In this document: positions 31,493 to 37,051 of the stretch, piece by piece
Layout: each line of letters begins with the position of its first letter
How positions within the stretch are numbered: position 1 is the first letter of the stretch
Assembly: GCA_021779735.1 (NCBI GenBank)
Contig: JAJYAC010000012.1
Coordinates: 1-37,051, forward strand
Length of the DNA: 37,051 nucleotides
Origin: Actinomycetes bacterium
Lineage (GTDB): Bacteria > Actinomycetota > Acidimicrobiia > Acidimicrobiales > RAAP-2
Reading direction: 5' to 3'
Made by a program: the position numbers and the translations under genes
The notes under the pieces: model-generated
The model's input: the letters and a program-made list of their open reading frames with translations, nothing else
Told to the model about the DNA's origin: nothing
Databases searched by the model: none

Positions 31493-32530
31493 GTGACAAA
31501 TTCGCCCACACCCGTTTCTCTGCGGATGCGTCCCGGCCCGAATCGCCTCGCCGTCACCGGCATCGGCAACGCCATGCTCGACGTGATCACGCGTGACTCA
31601 CACGACGCGTACGAGTCCCTGGGGCTCGTCAAGTCAACGATGACGCTGATCGCCGAGCACCAACTCGAGGTCTTCTACAACGCCATGGGACCCACCGTGC
31701 AGATGTCGGGCGGTTCGGTGGCCAACTCCATCGCGGGCGTGGCCGCCCTGGGCGGCACGTGCGGCTACATCGGCAAGGTCGCCGACGACGAATTCGGCGA
31801 GCGCTTCACTCACGACCTGCGCAGCCTGGGCGTCGAGCTCGACCTGGCCGTGGCCGCCGCCCACGAGGGCGCGACGGGACGCTGCCACGTGTTCATCACC
31901 GACGACGCCCAGCGCACGATGGCCACCTACTTGGGCGCGTCGAACCAACTGCGCGTTGAGGACATTAATGAGAGCCTCATCTCTCGCTCGGAGATCACCT
32001 ACGTCGAGGGGTACCTCTTTGACCTGCCGCCCGCCAAGGAGGCGGTGCGCAAGGTCGTCAATCTCGCCCACGAGCACGAGTCGCTGGTCGCGCTGTCGTT
32101 GTCGGACATGTTCTGCGTAGATCGGCACCGGCGCGACTTCCTCGAGCTCGTCACCAGCGACGTCGACGTCCTGTTGGCAAACGAGGACGAAATCACCTCG
32201 CTGTTCCAGGTGCGACACCTCGCCGCGGCCAGTGAGGCGATCAACGAGCTCGGGCTGCTCGCCGTGATCACGCGTGGCCCCGCGGGGGCCGACGTCGTCT
32301 TGCCCAGTGGAGTCGTCTCGGTGCCGGCGCGTGAGGTGGAGTCGGTGGTAGATCAAAACGGCGCCGGCGACATGTTCGCCGCGGGCTTCTTGTACGGGCT
32401 CGCTCTGGGGGCCGACCCGGTGGAGGCGGCTGAGTTGGGCTCGCTGTGCGCGGGCGAGATCATCAAGCACCTCGGCGCGCGCCCCGAGGTCGACCTCGAG
32501 GAGCTGGCCATCGAGGCGGGGCTGATCTAG
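31493..32530 (+). CDS. PfkB-family kinase, adenosine/ribokinase-like
   Basis: 345 residues from GTG 31493. Signature 1 is MSGGSVANSIAGVAALGG (71-88) and signature 2 is DQNGAGDMFAAGFL with catalytic Asp293. The early GIGNAMLDVI and the SGGS-x-AN pattern are those of the adenosine-kinase-like group, so a nucleoside is the leading candidate substrate; ribose or another sugar cannot be excluded. It is cytoplasmic. It is followed by a 142-bp gap with no gene, in which I see only the leaderless promoter of the next gene. Confidence 0.87.
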   Translation: MTNSPTPVSLRMRPGPNRLAVTGIGNAMLDVITRDSHDAYESLGLVKSTMTLIAEHQLEVFYNAMGPTVQMSGGSVANSIAGVAALGGTCGYIGKVADDEFGERFTHDLRSLGVELDLAVAAAHEGATGRCHVFITDDAQRTMATYLGASNQLRVEDINESLISRSEITYVEGYLFDLPPAKEAVRKVVNLAHEHESLVALSLSDMFCVDRHRRDFLELVTSDVDVLLANEDEITSLFQVRHLAAASEAINELGLLAVITRGPAGADVVLPSGVVSVPAREVESVVDQNGAGDMFAAGFLYGLALGADPVEAAELGSLCAGEIIKHLGARPEVDLEELAIEAGLI

Positions 32531-32660
32531 CGATCCCGCCGCGCCCGGCGCGGCGTATTCACCACTTCGGCTCTAGTAATTGTCGAGGGACGTGCGCACG
32601 ACTCGTGCCCTGGCGGGCGAGCGCGACAAAGTTCGGGCTCGTCTTTCGGCCTTTGCTCGG

Positions 32661-32666
32661 TAGGAT
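32661..32666 (+). promoter_or_regulatory. -10 hexamer TAGGAT of a leaderless transcript
   Basis: TAGGAT, six nt (GTCCGC), GTG 32673. No Shine-Dalgarno. Confidence 0.55.
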
Positions 32667-32672
32667 GTCCGC

Positions 32673-33059
32673 GTGAAGTCGAAGTGGTTCAGTTCGCGTG
32701 CCATCTTCCTCCACCTGGCGTTGATCGCGTGGCTCGCGCTGTGCGCCGTGGCTGCGTGGTGGCAGGTCGGACGGGCAGTGCAGGGCAACGCCCTGAGCTT
32801 CATGTACTCCATTGAGTGGCCCGTCTTTGGCGTGCTCGGCGTGCTCGGGTGGTTCGCGATGCTCAACATGGAGCGCGCCACTGAAGACGAAGAGCGTGAG
32901 CGACTCGAGTACGAGGAGCGAATGCGCGCCGAAGCGCGCGCGGCGCGCGCCCGCGCCGAGTCCGTCGCGGCCGAGAAGGAGGACCCTCTGCTCGCGGCCT
33001 ACAACGACCACTTGGCCCAGGTGGCGGTGCAGCCAAAGAAGAAGCTCTGGGGCCACTAG
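32673..33059 (+). CDS. Small two-helix membrane protein with coiled-coil tail, unknown function
   Basis: 128 residues from GTG 32673. Two membrane helices (about 11-31 and 45-65) are separated by a short loop. A charged tail of some 40 residues rich in Glu/Arg/Ala (ERERLEYEERMRAEARAARA) is a likely cytoplasmic coiled coil. No enzymatic motif. The stop overlaps the GTG of a DUF3817 gene by 1 nt (TAGTG), so the two proteins are probably made together and may interact in the membrane. I do not recognise a named family. Confidence 0.75.
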   Translation: MKSKWFSSRAIFLHLALIAWLALCAVAAWWQVGRAVQGNALSFMYSIEWPVFGVLGVLGWFAMLNMERATEDEERERLEYEERMRAEARAARARAESVAAEKEDPLLAAYNDHLAQVAVQPKKKLWGH

Positions 33060-33376
33060 TGGCGGCGTCGTTCGCGCGCTATCGCGTGATGTCCTTGGTC
33101 ACCGGCACGACGCTCCTCGTTCTGTGCGTCTTCTTGGTCTTGCACACGGTGGACCTGACCCTCTGGACGCATCTCAAGGTCCTCGTGAGCATTGTGGGCG
33201 TGGGCCACGGCGTGGTGCTCTATCCCATCTACATGGTCATGTGCTTCCAGTTCGCCCTCAAGGCGCGACTGCACCCTGGATGGGTTGTGCTCATGCTCCT
33301 CGCGGGCTTCGTGCCGGGCCTGGCGTTCTACATGGAGCACCGCATGGGGCGCAAGGTCATGGTGGGGCCCTCGTGA
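33059..33376 (+). CDS. DUF3817 integral membrane protein
   Basis: 105 residues from GTG 33059. The RYRVMSLVTGTTLLVL opening, a central GVGHGVVLYPIYM helix with a conserved His, and a third helix before a basic tail match DUF3817, a small three-helix family common in actinobacteria. Its function is unknown. It overlaps the glycerophosphodiesterase gene by 4 nt (GTGA). Confidence 0.82.
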   Translation: MAASFARYRVMSLVTGTTLLVLCVFLVLHTVDLTLWTHLKVLVSIVGVGHGVVLYPIYMVMCFQFALKARLHPGWVVLMLLAGFVPGLAFYMEHRMGRKVMVGPS

Positions 33377-34227
33377 TCGACTGGACGCAGCGCCGGGTTA
33401 TCAACTTCGCCCACCAGGGCGGCTCTTTCGAGGCCCCCTCATCGACTCTCTACGCGATGGCCCAGGCGATTGCGCGCGGCGCCCACGCGCTCGAGCTCGA
33501 CGTGCACGCCACGAAGGACCGCCACCTCGTGGTGTGCCACGACGAGACGGTTGATCGCACGACGAATCACCGCGGGGCGATTGCCGACTTGACGCTCTCG
33601 CAGCTGCGCGACATGGACAACGCCTACTGGTGGGTGGAAGGTTCGGACGTCGCACCGGGGCGCCTCGCGGACGAGTACCGCCTGCGCGGTCGCGCCCCGG
33701 CCGACCGCCGTCTCGGCATCGCGACGCTCGCCGAAGTGGCCGAGGCGTTTCCCGACGTGCTGTTGAACCTCGACATCAAGCAGAGCGACCCCGACGTCGA
33801 GCCCTACGAGGAGCTGCTCGCGCGCGAGCTCGCCGACTTAGATCGCGAGGGGTCGGTGATCGTGGCCTCGTTCCACGACGAGGCGCTGGCGAGGTTTCGC
33901 TCACTGGCGCCCCGGGTGGCTACCTCCGCGGCGACCCTCGAGGCGACGACCTTCTACTTCTCCTTGATCGAGGGCGCCGCGATCGTTCCCGCGGCGAGGG
34001 CGCTGCAGGTGCCGATGACCTACGACTCGATTCGCGTGGTCGACGAGCGCTTCGTGGAGGGCGCGCACGCCGCGGGGCTCGCGGTGCACGTGTGGACCCT
34101 CAACGACGTCTCAGAGATCGACGAAGCGCTCGCCCTGGGCGTCGACGGAATTATCAGCGATCGGCCAGGTCTCGTGACCGAGTGCCTCGCGGGGCGAGGG
34201 GCGTCCTGGGACGGCCGACTGGCCTAG
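33373..34227 (+). CDS. Glycerophosphodiester phosphodiesterase-like protein (GDPD family)
   Basis: 284 residues from GTG 33373. The TIM-barrel GDPD fold is shown by His14 (AHQGG), Glu41 and Asp43 in ALELDVHAT, His56 in VCHDETVDRTT, LNLDIKQ, and the C-terminal VHVWTLND and GVDGIISDRP. The usual HRG has become HQG, and the PENT motif reads APSST. The catalytic His pair and metal Glu/Asp remain, so activity is plausible. It would cleave glycerophosphodiesters to glycerol 3-phosphate. No signal peptide, so cytoplasmic, though co-translated with two membrane proteins. Confidence 0.87.
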   Translation: MIDWTQRRVINFAHQGGSFEAPSSTLYAMAQAIARGAHALELDVHATKDRHLVVCHDETVDRTTNHRGAIADLTLSQLRDMDNAYWWVEGSDVAPGRLADEYRLRGRAPADRRLGIATLAEVAEAFPDVLLNLDIKQSDPDVEPYEELLARELADLDREGSVIVASFHDEALARFRSLAPRVATSAATLEATTFYFSLIEGAAIVPAARALQVPMTYDSIRVVDERFVEGAHAAGLAVHVWTLNDVSEIDEALALGVDGIISDRPGLVTECLAGRGASWDGRLA

Positions 34228-34307
34228 CCGCGACCGCAGTTCGGCTTCTTGCCGTGGTTGGCCTTCTTCTTTGCACGCAGCTTGCGCTTCACGGTCCGCT
34301 TTGACAT
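34224..34307 (-). CDS. Ribosomal protein bL37-like (27 residues)
   Basis: A 27-residue basic peptide from ATG 34307, beginning MSKRTVKRKLR and containing ANHGKKPN. This closely resembles the tiny mycobacterial large-subunit protein bL37 (KANHGKRPNA ending). It is easily missed because of its length. There is no Shine-Dalgarno; TAAGAT ends 8 nt upstream, compatible with a leaderless message. Its stop shares CTAG with the convergent GDPD gene. The assignment rests on the short conserved tail and the basic composition. Confidence 0.75.
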   Translation of the reverse strand: MSKRTVKRKLRAKKKANHGKKPNCGRG

Positions 34308-34315
34308 AGGTGACA

Positions 34316-34321
34316 ATCTTA
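34316..34321 (-). promoter_or_regulatory. -10 hexamer TAAGAT of the bL37-like gene
   Basis: Minus strand: TAAGAT, eight nt, ATG 34307. It lies in the divergent gap to rsmI. Confidence 0.4.
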
Positions 34322-34349
34322 GTAGATAGACGCGAACCCGAGGAGCGGC

Positions 34350-35207
34350 GTGGACAGAACCGGTGAGAACGCGGCCCTGGTCGTCGTCGCGACCCCCCTG
34401 GGCAACCTCGGGGACATCACCCGACGCGCGATCGAGATCCTCGCGAGCGCCGACGTCATCTACTGCGAAGACACCCGACGAACCCGCACGTTGCTCAGCG
34501 CCCTCGCCATCGCCCCGGCCGGGCGCTTGGTCGCCCTGCACGAGCACAACGAGGTCGCCCAGTGCGCCCGCGTGGTCGACGACGTGGGCGCGGGAAAGCT
34601 CGTGGCGCTCGTCACCGACGCCGGTACGCCGGGCATCAGCGACCCGGGGACCCGGGTGGTCGCCGCCGTGGCGCACGCGGGGCTCGCGGTCACCACGGCG
34701 CCCGGGCCCTCCGCGGTGGTGGCCGCGCTGTCGATCAGCGGACTGTCGACCGAGCGATTCATCATGGAGGGATTCATTCCGCGCAAGGCCGGTGAGCGTC
34801 GCGCCCTCTACGTCACCTGGGCCCACGAGGAGCGCACCATCGTCGCCTACGAGTCGCCCCAGCGCCTGGCCACCACCCTGGGCGAACTCGCAGCGGAGTT
34901 TCCGACGCGCCGCGTGGCAATCGTGCGCGAGTTGAGCAAAATTCACGAGGAGGTGGTGCGCGGCACCCTCGCCGAGGTGGCCGCCGAGATGTCCGCGCGC
35001 GAGTTGAAAGGTGAGATCGTCCTCGTGCTCGACGGCGCCGCGCGAGCGCCGCTGGACGAGTCACTCGTGCGCGAGGCCCTCACAGAGCGCCTCGCCTCGG
35101 GGGCGAGCCTGCGCGACGCGGTGGCCGGCGTCGTGGCCGACCTGGGCGTGACGCATCGCGAGACGTACGAGATGGCGCTGGCGATCCGTACGGAACGCGC
35201 GAAGTGA
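34350..35207 (+). CDS. rsmI: 16S rRNA (cytidine-1402-2-prime-O)-methyltransferase
   Basis: 285 residues from GTG 34350, with GAGGAG 4 nt upstream. It has the tetrapyrrole-methylase fold: VVVATPLGNLGDIT at the N-terminus, CEDTRRTRTLL (39-49), VTDAGTPGISDPG and APGPSAVVAALSISG, all diagnostic of RsmI. It methylates C1402 of 16S rRNA in the decoding centre with SAM. The order rsmI-metG-tatD is common in actinobacteria. Confidence 0.95.
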   Translation: MDRTGENAALVVVATPLGNLGDITRRAIEILASADVIYCEDTRRTRTLLSALAIAPAGRLVALHEHNEVAQCARVVDDVGAGKLVALVTDAGTPGISDPGTRVVAAVAHAGLAVTTAPGPSAVVAALSISGLSTERFIMEGFIPRKAGERRALYVTWAHEERTIVAYESPQRLATTLGELAAEFPTRRVAIVRELSKIHEEVVRGTLAEVAAEMSARELKGEIVLVLDGAARAPLDESLVREALTERLASGASLRDAVAGVVADLGVTHRETYEMALAIRTERAK

Positions 35208-35212
35208 GTCGG

Positions 35213-35218
35213 TAGCCT
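35213..35218 (+). promoter_or_regulatory. -10 hexamer TAGCCT of a leaderless metG transcript
   Basis: TAGCCT, six nt (TGGCGG), ATG 35225. The 17-nt gap from rsmI contains just this element. Confidence 0.5.
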
Positions 35219-35224
35219 TGGCGG

Positions 35225-36757
35225 ATGGGCCGCTTCTACATCACCACCCCCATCTACTACGTCAACGACGCCCCGCACGTGGGTCACGCGTACACGACGG
35301 TTAACGCCGACGCGCTGGCACGCTGGCACCGGCTACGCGGGGACGAGACGAAGTTTCTCACCGGCACCGACGAGCACGGTCAGAAGGTGGCCGACGCCGC
35401 GGCCAAGAATGGCGTTTCGCCCCAGGAGTGGACTGATCGGACCTCGGCCCGCTTTCGCGAGGCCTGGGACGCCCTGGGGATCAGCTACGACGACTTCCTT
35501 CGCACGACCGAGCCGCGCCACTACGAGACCGTCCAGAAGTTTCTCGGGGCCATCTACGACAACGGCTACATCTACAAAGACGTGTACCACGGCCTCTACT
35601 GCGTCAGCTGCGAGGACTACTACACCCTGGAGTCCTCTGACGAGGGGCGTTGTCCGATCCATGCGAGGGCGCTCACCGAGATGCAAGAGGAGAACTGGTT
35701 CTTTCGCCTCAGTGCCTTCGAGGACCGACTGCGCGACTACTACGAGCACCACCCGGACTTTGTGACCCCCGAGACCAAGCGCAACGAGGCCTTCTCCTTC
35801 ATTCGCGGGGGCCTGCGCGATATCTCGATCACGCGCACGTCCATATCCTGGGGCGTGCCAGTGCCCTGGGACGACGGTCACGTCTTCTACGTCTGGTACG
35901 ACGCGCTGATCAACTACATGACTGCCATTGGCTACGGGCGCGAGGGCGACGAGGTATCGACCTGGTGGCCCTCTTCGCATCACCTCATCGGCAAGGAGAT
36001 CATTCGATTCCACTGCGTGTGGTGGCCGGCAATGTGCATGGCCGCCGGTCTCGAGCCGCCGCGCCACGTCCAGGTCCACGGGTGGCTCCTCATGGGCGGC
36101 CAGAAGCTGTCCAAGACCATGGCCGCCGAGGGCGTGGTCAAGCTCACCGACATCGCTCCGGTGACTCTGACCAGCGAGTTCGGCGTGGATCCCGTGCGCT
36201 ACTACCTGCTGCGCGAGACGTCGTTGGGTAACGACGGCGAGTTCTCCCACGAGGGCATCACGACGCGCTACAACACCGACCTCGCCAACAACCTCGGCAA
36301 CCTGATGAGTCGAGTGGCGACTGTCGTGAGCTCCAAGTGCGCCGGGGTGGGTCCGGCGCCGCGCGCGGACTCGACGCTCGCGCCCCTCGCACGCACCGCC
36401 ATCGCCGACGCGATGGCGGCCTGGGACGACTTCTCTCCCCAGGGGGCCCTCGAGGCCACGTGGCGACTCCTCAACGCCACCAACGCCTACCTCGAAGAGC
36501 ACGCGCCCTGGAAGATGGCCCCGGGTCCCGAGGTCGAGGCCGTGCTCGGCGACGCCCTCGAGGTGCTGCGCCTCGTGGCCGTGCTGGTCACGCCGGCGAT
36601 GCCGGGGGTGTGCGGCGAGATTTGGCGGCGCATCGGGCTGAGTGGGGCTCCGGACGTGGCGCCCGTCACCGAGAGCGCGCTCTGGGGTCTCTACCCGGGC
36701 GGCTGCTCGGTCGACAAGGGCGAGCCCCTCTTTCCGCGCATTCGGAGTGACGCGTGA
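35225..36757 (+). CDS. metG: Methionyl-tRNA synthetase
   Basis: 510 residues from ATG 35225. Class I motifs: HIGH as HVGH (18-21) and KMSKS as KLSKT (294-298), a variant at two positions. The connective peptide has a zinc knuckle C126-x-x-C129 ... C143-x-x-H146. Anticodon-side Trp/Asn residues occur in the C-terminal helical domain (NNLGNLMSR, LEEHAPWK). It charges tRNA-Met. The length fits the short form without a C-terminal dimerisation domain. Stop overlaps the tatD start (GTGA). Confidence 0.95.
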   Translation: MGRFYITTPIYYVNDAPHVGHAYTTVNADALARWHRLRGDETKFLTGTDEHGQKVADAAAKNGVSPQEWTDRTSARFREAWDALGISYDDFLRTTEPRHYETVQKFLGAIYDNGYIYKDVYHGLYCVSCEDYYTLESSDEGRCPIHARALTEMQEENWFFRLSAFEDRLRDYYEHHPDFVTPETKRNEAFSFIRGGLRDISITRTSISWGVPVPWDDGHVFYVWYDALINYMTAIGYGREGDEVSTWWPSSHHLIGKEIIRFHCVWWPAMCMAAGLEPPRHVQVHGWLLMGGQKLSKTMAAEGVVKLTDIAPVTLTSEFGVDPVRYYLLRETSLGNDGEFSHEGITTRYNTDLANNLGNLMSRVATVVSSKCAGVGPAPRADSTLAPLARTAIADAMAAWDDFSPQGALEATWRLLNATNAYLEEHAPWKMAPGPEVEAVLGDALEVLRLVAVLVTPAMPGVCGEIWRRIGLSGAPDVAPVTESALWGLYPGGCSVDKGEPLFPRIRSDA

Positions 36758-37051
36758 CCTGGACCGACGCCCACTGTCACCTCCAAGACCACTTCACCGC
36801 CGAGCGAGGCGACGTCGAAGCCATCTTGGAGCGCAGCGCGGCGGCCGGCGTGACGCGCGTCGTGGTCATCGGCACCGACGAGGCAACCTCGCGCCAGGCC
36901 CTCGCCGTGACATCCCTGGTGAGCTCGGTAGAAATGTACGCGACGGTGGGGTTGCACCCCCACGACTCGACGTCCGACCTGGATCCGATCGCCGCGATGG
37001 CCCGAGAGGGTCACGCGCGACTGGTGGGTATCGGCGAGACGGGCCTCGACT
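36754..37051 (+). CDS. tatD: TatD-family metal-dependent DNase (partial, 5-prime end)
   Basis: 99 residues from GTG 36754 to the right edge; the rest is outside the window. DAHCHL gives the first metal His pair (residues 6 and 8), TVGLHPHD is the second signature, and GIGETGLD contains the bridging Glu. TatD enzymes are TIM-barrel hydrolases acting as deoxyribonucleases. It overlaps metG by 4 nt, so it is translationally coupled to it. Confidence 0.92.
   Translation, partial: MTWTDAHCHLQDHFTAERGDVEAILERSAAAGVTRVVVIGTDEATSRQALAVTSLVSSVEMYATVGLHPHDSTSDLDPIAAMAREGHARLVGIGETGLD

Noticed and set aside
1..37051. Defence system, prophage, transposon or CRISPR array
   Set aside because: No transposase, integrase, nuclease-helicase, toxin-antitoxin pair or spaced repeats were found; all genes look like resident chromosome.

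Overview
The window is about 37 kb of GC-rich, gene-dense chromosome from an actinobacterium, probably of the class Acidimicrobiia or a near relative. This rests on the GC content and GTG/ATG/TAG usage, a tiny bL37-type ribosomal protein, a DUF3817 membrane protein, a steroid-type P450, actinobacterial-style 11-nt direct-repeat PHO boxes, many apparently leaderless promoters, and the rsmI-metG-tatD gene order. I see no transposase, integrase, phage gene, CRISPR array, rRNA or tRNA, so this looks like resident chromosome rather than an island.

Layout. 1-5.5 kb is a cell-surface glycan block: the C-terminus of a membrane protein, a hexapeptide acetyltransferase, a flippase-like exporter, a LicD-like/GT2 two-domain protein and a membrane-anchored GH16 enzyme. 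5.6-7.1 kb holds a secreted CAP-domain protein and a small anchored protein. 7.2-12.7 kb is mixed metabolism: MBL-fold hydrolase, cytochrome-b-like membrane protein, proline iminopeptidase, PfkB kinase, TrmO, thymidine kinase and 6-phosphofructokinase. 13.0-17.1 kb is a phosphate uptake locus in the order pstB-pstS-pstC-pstA. It has two near-identical PHO-box promoters, one before pstB and one before pstS, and no phoU. 17.2-24.5 kb has an amidase, a GNAT acetyltransferase, a beta-carbonic anhydrase, an AhpD/CMD-like protein, a cytochrome P450, an Nfu-type Fe-S protein, a MarR-MFS pair and an acyl-CoA dehydrogenase. 24.6-28.4 kb is a cluster of a GT4 glycosyltransferase, a methyltransferase, an alpha/alpha-toroid protein and a convergent second methyltransferase. 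28.4-31.5 kb carries a GDT1-family cation transporter and aminopeptidase N. 31.5-37 kb has a PfkB nucleoside-type kinase, a three-gene set (coiled-coil membrane protein, DUF3817, glycerophosphodiesterase), bL37, and rsmI-metG-tatD.

How the parts work together. The pst genes make a high-affinity phosphate importer under predicted PhoP-type control, and a hairpin at the start of pstC could favour PstS over the permeases. The glycan genes suggest synthesis, modification, export and remodelling of an envelope polysaccharide. The GT4-methyltransferase-toroid set looks like a tailoring pathway for a glycoconjugate or lipid of unknown structure.

Three window-wide patterns stand out. Many genes with no Shine-Dalgarno have a TANNNT hexamer ending exactly 6 nt before the start codon, as expected for leaderless transcripts. 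Six of nine convergent gene pairs end on one shared CTAG, so both stop codons overlap and no room remains for a terminator. Tandem neighbours overlap by 1 or 4 nt (GTGA, ATGA, TGATG). No complete novel defence or mobile system was found; the strongest new-looking items are the regulatory architecture and the 24.6-28.4 kb cluster.
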